Assembly (NCBI GenBank): GCA_018340805.1
Contig: JACMZG010001913.1
Coordinates: 2,744,835 to 2,808,834, forward strand
DNA length: 64,000 nucleotides
Direction: 5' to 3'
Source of the DNA: Microvelia longipes
Lineage: Eukaryota > Arthropoda > Insecta > Hemiptera > Veliidae
The notes under the pieces are model-generated. The model was not told the DNA's origin, ran no database searches, and saw only the letters and a list, made by a program, of their open reading frames with translations. A program made the translations under genes and the position numbers. Positions 54,279-64,000 of the stretch are shown here, one piece after another (the stretch's first letter is position 1; each line of letters begins with the position of its first letter).

Positions 54279-54521
54279 ATCTGCCTCCGTAGCCATGGTC
54301 GTATAGTACTGGACTTCAGCACCGGAGGTCCGGGGTTCACAGCCCGGGCTATGCTCTCAGTTTTTATGAAAAGAATTTGATGTAAAAAGATTTCGCCAAC
54401 TATAGCTTTACTTTGAGCATAGTAGATGTGACCCGCCCGAGGTGGTTCCCGCAGGGCGAACACCCTGAAGGGCCGAAAGGCCCTAAAACGGGCATTATTA
54501 TTATTATTATTATTATTATAT
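54279..54521 (+). mobile_element. SINE-A copy 3
   Basis: A tRNA-like head (CTGCCTCCGTAGCCATGGTC; GGGGTTCACAGCCCGGG), a body and an ATT tail. Exact 13-bp target duplication AATGTATTGTCAA at 54266-54278 and 54522-54534. ORFs on the other strand are spurious. Confidence 0.95.
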
Positions 54522-54599
54522 AATGTATTGTCAACCACAATACCACAATAGTATAAAAAAGAATGCACACAATCATCCCCATTAAATTCTTATTTAGAC

Positions 54600-55410
54600 G
54601 ATTCTAAAAAATGTTAGAAGAAATATAAATAATTAGATTTGACCTTGAGGGAGAGTGGTAGAGAAACGTAATACAATATAAAGTTTTTTTTTTTTAGATA
54701 TGATCGATAAAACCGTCTTTATTGTATTTTTTCCACTTTCTGTTAAGTAATGATCAAGTAAGTGTAGTTAGAGATTTCAGTGTAAATTTACTTCTAGGTT
54801 TAGTTGAATTAAGTCAAACACCCCCTTCCCTTCCTCTTCACACATTTCTCTTATTCCCTTTTCCCATCCTCTATCCCCGTAATCCCCTCGTCTATCCCTA
54901 TTATCTTCACCTCTATCCCTGTTGGCCTCTACTTCATTCACTCTGTCCCACAAGGTAACCATCTATCCCCAGTACTATAGCATATTGTTTTGTTGGATCT
55001 CTCTTGGACTTGTAATTGCACCTGGACTCTCTCACGAGTTTAATATTGACATAAAGTGAAGGAAACCCTTTTCAACACGAAAATACCAATTTTCCTTTTC
55101 CTTTGCCCCCAGACATGCCTCTCTCCTATCCCAGATAAAGCTACCAGTGCAAACAATCCTAACAAAACCCACTTTTGATATTCCTCATCCAAAAAACATA
55201 AGTGCAGAGTAGCGCATCCCTAGTGAATTTCTTTAAGTAAAACGCTAGTCTCCCTGATCAGGAATATATTTCTTGCTCAATTTTAATTCTATCCGATGTA
55301 GTTTCAACAGTAACAATCTTATTGAGTTTTCTTAATTTTCAAAGAAAATTCTCTTGAGCGTTTGATGATTAACAAAAATTGTATTTTGTAAGAGTGTAAG
55401 ATGTTCAGGG
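54600..55410. other. Intronic region, pyrimidine-rich in part
   Basis: 54815-54965 is strongly pyrimidine-biased on the plus strand (CCCTTCCCTTCCTCTTCACA). The ORFs on both strands there reflect composition. No exon of white. Confidence 0.4.
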
Positions 55411-55416
55411 CTGATT

Positions 55417-55620
55417 ATGAATGGAATAACAGTTTTGCCCCCGCCACATAAATGCACAGTTCCATTGAAAAAACTAGACAAATTTACTAAGACAAACGAT
55501 TTATGCTGCTCAGAATGTAAAGCAAATATAAAAACTACAGCACACAATGGATTTCTCAGTAATGAAGCAACATTCCCGCGAAAATTCGAACAGCCTGGTC
55601 TACATTTTTTTTCATATCCA
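55417..55620 (+). pseudogene. Possible DDE transposase C-terminal fragment
   Basis: The frame encodes MNGITVLPPPHKCTVPLKKL and later NGFLSNEATFPRKFEQPGL. The NG(I/V)..L..PPH...PL spacing recalls the end of the DDE domain of pogo/Tigger-type transposases. Short, and without the catalytic residues. It runs into the hammerhead-family repeat at 55636. Weak call. Confidence 0.25.
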
Positions 55621-55888
55621 TGTTCATTTTTTTTATATCATTTGATACTACCGAGTTTTGCAAAACATGAATAGTTGACACAATATAATTGTGCGAGAGA
55701 CACCAAGGAATGTAACAAGCAAAATGCAATGCTACATCTGTGAACTGTTCCATCATTCGACATTCGTCATCATTGATGGCTCGACATTATGTCATGTCCC
55801 ACTCTGTTTCGTAACGTCTAACTCATCATCATGCATGATGGCGGTAAGTGAGCACCTCTTGTTTCTAGTAAATACTTCACATTATATT

Positions 55889-56088
55889 AATAAAAGAGAA
55901 AGAAGTCTCTCCACAAAAATATATTCTTAATAGCAAAGCGCTTTCAACCTAACAAGAGGTCATCATCAGTGCTAGCCGCTGAATAAAGAAGAGAGTGATA
56001 GATGAGTCTTATAGATCAGATATCAAAGATAGACAACTATGGAGTTCATCTTTTATTAAGATGAACTCCATTAACGCTCACCTTAGTT
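55889..56088 (-). mobile_element. 200-bp retroposed element with hammerhead-like motif
   Basis: Exact 14-bp target duplication CTTCACATTATATT (55875-55888, 56089-56102). The minus strand has GCACTGATGA, a GACCT...AGGTT stem and GAAAGCGC, a variant of 43660-43960. A 15-bp hairpin (ATGGAGTTCATCTT) lies at 56038-56070. Probably a PLE 3'-end-derived retroposon. Confidence 0.8.
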
Positions 56089-56136
56089 CTTCACATTATA
56101 TTCTTCGGAATTAATTGAAGGTCAGAGTGAGTTCAG

Positions 56137-56179
56137 GCTCTGTCGGCGCCCTGATGAGTTAGACGTAACGAAATAGATT
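56137..56179 (+). ncRNA. Hammerhead ribozyme, variant copy
   Basis: The core and stem II are identical to the array. Stem III is weakened by C-to-T after GAAA (GAAATAGA), leaving a G-T wobble. GGCGCC is retained. Confidence 0.75.
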
Positions 56180-56784
56180 TTATTTTTTTGTTAGTAAAAT
56201 ATTACTTTCAAAATAAGCATAATTGCTAATTTTAATTTGCTTATTTACCTCGGCTCAACTAGGTGTAAAAGTTAAAAAAATAATGGTTCTGTAAATATTG
56301 TCTAGTTAAATTTAAACTAAATAAAAGCTTTTTAAACTAATTTGAAAGCTGTGATTAAAGTTTTGAGTTTTCAATTTTCCAGAGTCCAAGAATAATTTTC
56401 AGATAAGCTTGCTCCCCACAATTACAACCAATAAAAGGATTAAAATGGTATAAAATTCTAAAACAAACTAATTTCTACTTTCTATCCCTCTAAAAGAAGG
56501 AGAGCAGTGTTTTAGCTGAATAAGTTTAACCTCGTGAAACAAAACTTAAATTAAAACGAAATTTTAAAATTAAAAATCTACAAAGTTATTTTATTCTGAT
56601 TGGAGGAAGAATGGACAGGAAAAAATTAATATTTTAGAGACCTGAGGAAATTAACAGTACAAAATTCATTTTGAATTCTGTAATTTTTATAGAACTGTTG
56701 AATAAAATTTTTGATCTAAATACCCTAGATCTTTGTGAAGTAGGCTTGTAAATACTGATGCTTTAATGACTCTACCAGCAAGAA
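56180..56784. other. Intronic AT-rich region
   Basis: No exon or repeat family recognised. Confidence 0.4.
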
Positions 56785-56975
<191 letters not shown>

Positions 56976-57170
56976 CTGTGTGTGTTTGTGTATATGTGTG
57001 TATTAGATATCTAGTAAAACTGCTCTACTGGTGTAGGAATTCCGGTAAGGACCCCGTCAGTGTAAATGATGAAACGTTTCGCTTCTTCTGTCTTACTGTC
57101 GAAAGAAGCTTTGAGAAAAAAGTTCGACACCATAAATGCTAAACCCTCATACATGAATGTCATTGCTTAC

Positions 57171-57276
57171 CCCGCATTTAAGAAAAATCCTCCAAACAGC
57201 AAGAAAGGTATAATAATAGGTGGACCAATAGATAGAGCCACTGAGATACTGGAGCTAATGCACGATATAAAATAGC
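57171..57276 (-). CDS. white: white, third exon from the 3' end
   Basis: 106 bp between acceptor TTTGTTTTGTTTCAG and donor GCGGG|GTAAGC. With the last G of the previous exon it encodes [20 protein letters not shown] followed by [16 protein letters not shown]. This is the signature transmembrane stretch of White (SSSIS.ALS.GPP..IPF..FGGFFLN). Phases: two bases start, two bases end, completed by the G of exon 48607. Intact. The preceding intron holds an R1, an R3 and a SINE. Confidence 0.95.
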
Positions 57277-57334
57277 CTGAAACAAAACAAAGTACAGATT
57301 AGAATAAGGTCTAAAACACCACTGGAGTATCAGA

Positions 57335-58013
57335 TTTTTGTTTTATTGTGTTCTAGACGTTCGAACCCTTTATCAAATCAAATTGAAACTTGGTACAAAA
57401 ATCGACCTCATTAATTTCCCGAACCATATTGTTTATGAAATAAGTGTGACGTCATTATTCTACAATAATGACACCACAAACACTTCAAGAAATCACGGAA
57501 CTTTAAAAAGTTGTCTTACTAAAGTTAAGTTGTGTCCTCCAGTTTGGGACTAAAATTGGACACATCTGTACTACGGTAAATATGTACAAAATATGTAAAT
57601 ATGTACTTATATACATCTAAGTACGGTAAATATATGTGCAAAATTAAAGTGTATTATCAGCATTAGTTTTTATTCTTGATTGACTTATATAAAAAAATAA
57701 ATAATATGCTCGCTTTAGGGCCTTTCGGTCCGCAGGGTATTCACTCTGCGGGAACCACCTCAGAATTACTTAAAGTTACTACCTAATTACTTACTACCTC
57801 TAAGTTGGCAAAATCTGTTTAATACAAATACTATTCATAAAATCTTAGAGCTTAGTCCAGGCTGCGAACCCTGGACCTCCAGTGCCGAAATCGAGTGCCT
57901 ATACGATCACGGCCACGGAGGCAGATTGACTCGTATAACATAATGTAAACACATCACGTTTTTACAAAAGACAATACATTAGGGAATTACCTTACATCGT
58001 GGCGACATGCCAC
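57335..58013 (+). mobile_element. R3 copy interrupted by SINE-A
   Basis: GTTCTAGACGTTCGAACCC, ATCGACCTCATTAATTTCCC, ACACCACAAACACTTCAAGA, ATCAGCATTAGTTTTTATTC; the end (CATCGTGGCGACATGCCACT) follows the SINE. 57540-57650 is expanded relative to other copies. Confidence 0.7.
57692..57923 (-). mobile_element. SINE-A copy 4
   Basis: Minus-strand head (CTGCCTCCGTGGCCGTGATC; GGTTCGCAGCCTGGAC) and body (CTGCGGGACCGAAAGGCCC-type end). Target duplication GATTGACTTATATA / GATTGACTCGTATA (57678-57691, 57924-57937; two mismatches), within R3. Confidence 0.9.
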
Positions 58014-58019
58014 TTAAAA

Positions 58020-58610
58020 TCCCATTTCTTACCTAGAAATTATCTTGGTAATTTTCTTTATTTAAAAAAAGTATGTGTGGTATGTGCATGGTTTAGATTT
58101 ATTACTTCTAAGTTTTAAGTGAACATTTTACACTGCATATTTATCTCTAAAAGAGATAAATACTTCTTAAACGCTAAAAATCTCTATCTTATTTCTCATT
58201 TCTCTCTTATATTTTCTTTCTTCCCGGGTTTAATTTCACCATCAGTTCAAGTAATTTTAAACTTGGTGAAAATTACAGCAATTTTAAAATTATTTAAGTA
58301 AAAAACAATAGAAAATATATTTTATTAACTGTAAACTGAGGGTCTTACGTTACCTGAAATTTTTTTTAAATACTTTTAAAAATATATGTGGATAGCTTTT
58401 GTTGAGCAGGTTTTTAGTCGTTGAGGTCAAAACTAAAAAAACACTTAATATCTCTTACACAATTGCTTTTATGTCTGTGAAATTTTTTGTGGATATTTTT
58501 GAAGTAGCAATCACCTGATAACTTAACCGGGGGTATCTCAAATCCTGAGGATCACCTGATTAGTGCTAATCTCTCGAAAAACATTAGGGAGGAATTCATC
58601 CCCCAATCCC
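58020..58610. other. Intronic AT-rich region
   Basis: No exon recognised. The 60-codon ORF at 58119 is unsupported. Confidence 0.4.
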
Positions 58611-58614
58611 AATT

Positions 58615-58813
58615 CATCCCATTATCAGCATTAGTTCAATTTTCATCAATTGACTTGTTTATGTTTTTAAAGACACTGTATAAAATCGGAAAATAATGTA
58701 ATTAAGTTTAAATTCGGAACAAGTGAATAATTTGACGTAATAAATGAGTACATCCAATTTCGTTTCAATTCGATTTGATAAAGCGTTCGAACGTCTAGAG
58801 CATAGACAAATCT

Positions 58814-58853
<40 letters not shown>

Positions 58854-59205
58854 CAGTGAGTTCCATCCTTCCAAAAACCAACATCACCATGACCCCAACC
58901 TAATAAGCTCCGTATATCAATAACCTTACAACAATTATATTAATGATTTTTGTTGGATTATAAGAGTTAAACAGCGTTGAGCGTGGTCAGTGCCTGAATG
59001 GGTGACATCTAGGAATGAAACGGATGTATTTACAATGTAAGGCCTATATTTACAGTTCGAAGCAAATTCGCAGTTTTGTTGAAATATACATTTGGCGAAT
59101 TGTATATACTGAGACGAGCGAAGGGAGTTCGAAGTAGGGAGGATGAGCGAAGCGAATCCGATGTAATGAGGAAATGTTCCGAGGTACCCCGTACCCGATA
59201 TTTTG
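58615..59205 (+). mobile_element. R1 copy, 5'-truncated, with TA expansion
   Basis: CATTATCAGCATTAGTTCAA, a (TA)n tract at 58815-58852, a 5S-like module at 58951-59017 (GAGTTAAACAGCGTTGAGCG with TGGTCAGTGCCTGAATGGGT), then GACGAGCGAAGGGAGTTCGA and GAGGTACCCCGTACCCGAT. Confidence 0.82.
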
Positions 59206-59221
59206 TTTTTTATTTTAAACG

Positions 59222-59350
59222 TTCTACAATATAATTCGTTGTCGTTTTTGTTCGATTCTTTGATAACATAGATTGTCAAAGGTGTTAAGGTTACTTTTTC
59301 GATGTCTAAAAATTTAACCAACAGCCCCTCTAGTAATAATCTCTATAAAC
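59222..59350 (-). mobile_element. R2 5'-end fragment
   Basis: Minus strand ATAGAGATTATTACTAGAGG, GGCTGTTGGTTAAATTTTTA, GACATCGAAAAAGTAACCTT: the start of R2 as in 11697-11790. Confidence 0.7.
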
Positions 59351-59383
59351 ACAATTACTGATTAAACATCTATGCTCACTCAC

Positions 59384-59599
59384 CGAACGATGTTGCAACA
59401 TTGCTGATTAGCGTGAAAATAGCACCAGCCGCTACAAATCTGCTGAATTCGGGATTCAACCCAACCATGTAGTACATGACCACGGTGAACATGATCGGTA
59501 TGAAGAGGAATATCGGTACTTCTGCTAACGTCTTACATATGAAGTACACATCCGTACGATACATTCCGTTCTGGTGCTCACGCAGAAACACTGGGAGTT
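59384..59599 (-). CDS. white: white, fourth exon from the 3' end
   Basis: 216 bp between acceptor GGTTTTCTGTTCAG and donor TTCG|GTGAGT. It encodes LPVFLREHQNGMYRTDVYFI, CKTLAEVPIFLFIPIMFTVV and MYYMVGLNPEFSRFVAAGAI, then NVATSFG. These are the end of one and the whole of further transmembrane segments of White, including the invariant REHQNGMYRTDVYF motif. Starts with two bases and ends with one, matching the next exon. Upstream exons (ATPase domain) are not in the window. Confidence 0.96.
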
Positions 59600-59644
59600 C
59601 TGAACAGAAAACCTAAAAGCAAAAAAAAAACAATGTAGTTCTTT

Positions 59645-60245
59645 TTAGCGAATTTTCAAAGAGAAAATGCGCTTAAGAGGTTGGGATCATGGAGAGGGAG
59701 AGAATAGAGGAGGTTATTTTTTTGAAAAGGGGGGGGGGTTTCCTAATCAGAATATATATATTTATATATATATATATATTATATATATATGGTGTGTGGT
59801 GTGTGTGTGTGTGTGTGTGTCCTACAAGTATCTATGGGACACGATAACTTTCGAACGATTTCTTGGATCAATATGAAACTTAGTACGTAAATCAACCTTG
59901 TTAATGACCCGAACCCTATTGTTAATGAATTGTGTTTGATGTCATTAACCTACAAAATGACCACAAATATTTTTAAAAATCACAAATCCTTACATAGTGT
60001 GCAGATTAGACTGAATTTTTTACATATATATATATTTATATTATTATATTATATATATATTATATATATATTATATTGTATGGTTTAAAAACCTACGAAA
60101 GTTCCATATCATTATCAGTATTAGTTCTGGTTTTATTGAATGACATATATATGTCAAACAAAGCATTATGTCATTAACTGACATAATGTAAACAAATGAC
60201 GTATTTTTACTAATACATTTGAAAATTCGCTTATAAAAAGCTGTG
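59645..60245 (+). mobile_element. R3 copy, near complete
   Basis: TTTTCAAAGAGAAAATGCGC, GGGGTTTCCTAATCAGAATA, TA and GT tracts (59755-59820), CACGATAACTTTCGAACGAT, GACATATATATGTCAAACAA, TTCGCTTATAAAAAGC. It lies in the white intron upstream of exon 59599. Confidence 0.75.
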
Positions 60246-60730
60246 TTTGTGTAAAAGTATTTGTCAAATAAGTTATCTATTGGCTTAACCAAAGCTTACT
60301 ATGACAAAACAAGAATAATAAGATAGGGAATTTAAAAGCTTAAATAGAAATCCCTTAAGTTGAACAATTTAGTGAAAACACAAACTCTCGGTCGAAATGG
60401 CGATATAAAATTTGGGAAAAGTTGGATAAAGCTCTGCAAACTTACCAACCAGGGAAAAACTCTTAATTTTAAATCCCCTCTCTTTGTCAAAGCGTTAAAA
60501 TCACACATTTCTCTTTACCGACTGTAAAAATAAAAGCTTTTACCCGGACAGACCCAGATTTTAAAATACAAATGCTTTTTCCGCAGATATAATTTGTCTT
60601 TAGAAGAAAAATACGACGTTTGGAAAAACCAGTAAGATAGGGAGGAAGAAGATTTGAGTAATTGTGTCAAAACAGGCGAGGTAACACTGTTTTTTTACCC
60701 GCGAGTTCTAACTCTACACCACAGATAACA

Positions 60731-61173
60731 CAAGGATCTTGAATAAAGGGGATGACGCACTAAGTCGATTTGCCATACAAAAAATGACCCAATCGAAAAC
60801 CAAAAAAATAGAGAGAATTCAACACGGAACACACGTCAAAAACCAACTGCACCTGCTTGGTACAAACTGCGCATGCTTACAATTCTTATAACAGTGCAGG
60901 TCTTAAATTACAAAGGCAAACTTACCTCTCAATAGTTTCCCATTGTTTATTGCTTGAGAAGGTTATAAACAAGCACCACAAATGTAACAATCACGAGAAG
61001 CACAGAAGAAAGTTGAGAAGCAAACACGACAACCTTGCTACATAACCTGCGTTTGGCATCTTTTTTTCATTATAACCAAAGGGAAGGTAAGTTTGCTCCT
61101 ATTTCTCTATCTCATACAACTTTCATGGGGTCAGAAATGTTCCTTAATGCGTCCCCTTTATTCAAGACCCTTG
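60731..61173 (+). mobile_element. M3 MITE-like element
   Basis: 443 bp, CAAGGATCTTGAATAAAGGG ... CCCCTTTATTCAAGACCCTTG. Target duplication AGATAACA / AGATTACA (60723-60730, 61174-61181; 7 of 8). Same family as 37511-38044 and 17541-17800. The ORF at 60857 is not shared by the other copies. Confidence 0.85.
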
Positions 61174-61334
61174 AGATTACATAAAGCCATACGCCGCTAG
61201 AGGTTATACGGAATGTTACAATCATTTGAAAAAAGGGCACAATGGGCTTTCTCATTACCTTTTAAAATTAATAGTATATTATGCTACTAGGCTGTGAAGT
61301 ATGCTTTTTCTTAACCTAACATGTTATCATATTA

Positions 61335-61365
61335 TTATATATTTATATATGATATATATATATAT

Positions 61366-61397
<32 letters not shown>

Positions 61398-61410
61398 TAT
61401 TATATATTAG
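61335..61410. repeat. (TA)n tract
   Basis: Imperfect TA run. Confidence 0.93.
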
Positions 61411-62380
61411 GGTGGCCCTTAGCTATAGGGGTGAAAAAAATGTTAGAAATGTTGTGCTCCAACCCCTAATTTTGTTTGAATATATGAAAAAAAAAATTCC
61501 ATAAAATTCAGCCCGATCGGGGGTGGATTAACAGGTGCGCCGGGCCTTTGAAGTTTTATAGGTGTCAAAATTCGTCAGATTTGTGTTTTCGTGACAATTT
61601 TTTTCTGTGATTTTTTTCCATTATTTTTTCTAGGTAAAAAACAATACTAACCCACTATAAGACACTATGAACTTATCATATTTGACCTGATGATTAAGTT
61701 TGTAACTTAATCTGATTACTTAATGGTGACAATATATATTTTTTCTGAAAAAATTTTCAAAAAATATTTTTTTTTTCTACACTACAAAGTATAACTCATA
61801 TATAATATGTTTTTTGTTATCAATTCATTGATATATTATGTTTTTGTATACCTGTTTCTATCTTAATTTAAGACCAATATTTGGTTATTTATTCCAAATT
61901 AGCAGACCTAATGGTGTAACATACAAAACACTGCCATCCTATCTCGCAGTAGGGTGAAAGCTAAGTAATGAGATATAATAGTCCAATTCAGTTTCAAGAA
62001 TTTTCAATTAGTTTTTTGGTTTGAATTTATTTTCAAACAAGCCATTATTTGCGATTTGAAAATTTGTGTGTTACCCCCCCCTTCCTGCCCCTTTGCCTAC
62101 CCCTCCTTTCTTACCGAAATTTATTAATCATTACATTGGTTAGTACAATTTTAGTATAGCATTGCTTAATTTTTGAATCTATAGCTGTAATTGACTAAAT
62201 GACTGATAAAATGCAATCAGACATTGGGGCCTTACTCGCACTTGTGTCACCCATACCATGCTCTTAATACACTTATACTAAGAAATGTTAATTTTTCTCA
62301 TCGAAGATTTTTTTTTGGTAGACAACTTGAAAGTCACTTCTAAATAAATAAATTTTTGAACAATAGATCGGCCTTCGACA
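61411..62380. other. Non-coding region next to decayed gene
   Basis: AGGGTGGCCCTTAGCTATAG and ATTCAGCCCGATCGGGGGTG stand out. Given the neighbouring decayed family this may be its 3' non-coding part. No gene. Confidence 0.35.
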
Positions 62381-62399
62381 TCCATATTGCATGGCTAAT

Positions 62400-63990
62400 A
62401 GCACTGGCTTTCTAAATGACACTCCTCGAGGCGGGGTCTTCCTAGAAAAATCACTGCCAGCTCCATTAGCTCCCTGTCTTCTCTTAATTGTTTTCTTTGA
62501 AACTTTTTTACGAAGAAGTCACGCATATCTCTTTTAAAACTTCTGAGATCAGAAGACTATATTTTAGAGTCTATCGGACCCATGAATTTCTGAACCTAGA
62601 AAACAGTGGAACATCTGGCCCAAAAGTCGGTCCACTACTTCATTGAATACACCCTTTAATACCACTTCAAATACGTTGTGCCTACAAGGCAGGTATAGAA
62701 AATCCTTTTCTAAGAGGTTCTCAATATTTCTGCAAGCTCCATTGTTCTTACTGGTGTTCTATGCCGTGGTGTAAAACACAATCGCTTGAACTGAATCAAG
62801 AAGTCACCATTCTTCAAGACATCTATAGACTGCGGCGGCTTATTCTGCTCTAGTAGCCTGTGGTATGCTCGGAGCTCCATGGTCCATCAACTTGTCTTTT
62901 CCGCCATATGAAATAAGAACTGCCAACCTTTGTATCTTACTGTCTTTTAAATATTAGAAAGAAGCTTCCCATCCCAATGCACAACAGCACACTGAATTCT
63001 ATCAATACTAAAGGTTTGTAACAATTCATTGTATCTAAAAATCTAAAACTGGGATCGTTTATGGCTTATTGAATTTCTGTTAATTACCAAGTTCTTTGCA
63101 TTATGGCCTAACGCTTCTGCTGTGGCAACTAATATATGAACAGCATCTCTGTCTCTAACTTTGCACCTATCTAACGTTGCTGCTAGGCGATCATTTAAAA
63201 AAATCAACAGTTCCTCTAAAACCTGACGATGAAGGAAAAATTGCATCAGAGACAAGCTCATCTAAAACTCCCTCATTGTCGTCTGTGCTACTACTGCTGC
63301 TGGTGCTTGGTAGCAATTCCGCAAACAAACTAGATCGATCAATATCCTCCATGCATCGAGTTTTTCAACGGACCTCTTCCTCCTTCCGTTCTGCAATTCT
63401 CTATTCTGCCCTGTGTGACTTAATATCAACTCCCAGCATAACACCAGGTCGCCCTTTCATTCGTTGCATCCGCAAAAACTCTATGTCCTCCTGAATTTTT
63501 ATTTGATTTTCGGCGTCACTATGGGCAATATCAAATAAATCATCCAGCCTGTTTGTAAACGCAAACTACTACTGATAGCAAACTCAGTCGTTTTAGAAGA
63601 ATTTTCTGAAGACAACTCCAATCGTTTTATAATTTGATTAAAATTCACTGCAGTGGTCTTTTCTTTTTGTAGGGATTCTTGCTTTTTCCCAAAAGATGCT
63701 AACCTCCTTTATCATCAATTCAGCACTATGTTTTACATCTAACTTGATTATTTTGAGATTATAAAACAACACTTGTCTGTTAGAAGGAAGTTTGCCCCAG
63801 TAATCTGGTGGGAAACAGGACCTACTAAAAAAGGATGGTCAGAACGAAGAATTCTTTCACTTGTAATTTTATAACTAACAAACAACTTAAACCAAATACT
63901 TGATTTAAAAAAGAAATTTAAACAGATTTGATGGTAACAGTTTGTTTTCTGAACCAAGACTGGAACTTTTTTTTTAAGTAAGTCAAAGGG
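62400..63990 (-). pseudogene. Decayed member of a multicopy arthropod protein family, probably TE-linked
   Basis: Minus-strand pieces in several frames, in order from 63990 down: SAELMIKEVSIFWEKA; RLDDLFDIAHSDAENQIKIQ; DIEFLRMQRMKGRPGVMLGV; ELLIFLNDRLAATLDRCKVR with DRDAVHILVATAEAL and LVINRNSI; VVHWDGKLL; LAVLISYGGKDKLM; NIENLLEKDFLYLPCRH. I know these motifs (LFDIAH.DA, RDAVHIL, HWDGKLLP, PCRHH..E) as a high-copy uncharacterised family in arthropod genomes, often taken as transposon-derived. Many stops and frameshifts: a dead copy. No function is assigned. Confidence 0.5.
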
Positions 63991-64000
63991 ATTAAAATGA

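Larger units (their letters stand above)
55636..56179. mobile_element. Second, decayed locus of the hammerhead satellite family
   Basis: 55636-55825 is the inverted unit (ATATCATTTGATACTACCGA ... CGTAACGTCTAACTCATC). 55829-55888 returns to the direct sense (CATGCATGATGGCGGTAAGT). A 200-bp insert follows, then 56089-56179 continues the direct unit to the ribozyme. The same AAATGATAT end and the same head-to-head arrangement as in the errantivirus recur, so this is a property of the family. Confidence 0.85.

Noticed and set aside
54777..54962. Arg/Asp/Gly-rich minus-strand ORF (DRGEDNRDRRGDYGDRG)
   Set aside because: It reflects a pyrimidine-rich low-complexity stretch in a white intron, with no start context or conservation sign.
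58935..59321. 128-codon minus-strand ORF
   Set aside because: It spans the 3' end of R1 and a fragment of R2, two non-coding repeats, and has no motif.
59600..64000. Upstream exons of white (ATPase domain)
   Set aside because: I searched the minus strand for Walker A, the signature motif and the region before REHQNGMYRTDV and found none, so they lie outside the window.

Overview
This window is eukaryotic nuclear DNA, almost certainly from an insect. It is AT-rich and intron-like, and most of it is transposable elements and simple repeats. Two things point to an insect: an endogenous errantivirus (Ty3/gypsy retroelement with an env gene), and four consecutive 3' exons of the eye-pigment ABC transporter gene white on the minus strand (59599-59384, 57276-57171, 48607-48436, 46608-46501). 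The white exons have consensus splice sites, matching phases and a terminal stop. The rest of white must lie beyond the right edge. I cannot name the order or species.

Layout. 1-23.4 kb: a SINE, a Penelope-like element (PLE) tail, minisatellites, MITE-like elements, a 483-bp foldback element, TA microsatellites and two tentative exons (7230-7331, 9843-9992). 23.4-34.8 kb: a nested stack. An old repeat carrying a 5S-rRNA-like module (R1) is split by a roughly 10.1-kb errantivirus with a 4-bp target duplication. Its two LTRs differ only by one A in an A-run. The errantivirus integrase is itself split by a 2.4-kb tandem array. A hAT-like MITE sits in the right half of R1. 35-43 kb: a LINE fragment, two inverted Mutator-like elements with 9-bp target duplications, and a broken PLE with reverse transcriptase and endonuclease parts. 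43.6-46.4 kb: foldbacks and a minisatellite. 46.5-59.6 kb: the white exons, with introns full of repeats. 59.6-64 kb: repeats and a decayed multicopy arthropod gene.

Most interesting result: the array at 29114-31538 holds seven direct copies of a unit of about 316 bp. Each copy contains a complete hammerhead ribozyme core (CTGATGA, a 4-bp stem II with a GACG loop, GAAA, a 6-7 bp stem III and a GTC cleavage triplet). An eighth copy lies inverted at the left end, and the insertion is flanked by an exact 12-bp target duplication. This fits a metazoan retrozyme-like element. Its stem I is reduced to the self-complementary GGCGCC, which suggests cleavage as a dimer. A second, decayed locus of the family is at 55.6-56.2 kb, inside the largest white intron. 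PLEs, the proposed helpers of such elements, are present in the same window, and their tails carry looser hammerhead-like motifs.

Most short ORFs here are chance or TE-derived. Only white reads as an intact host gene. All identifications come from reading the sequence; no database search was run.
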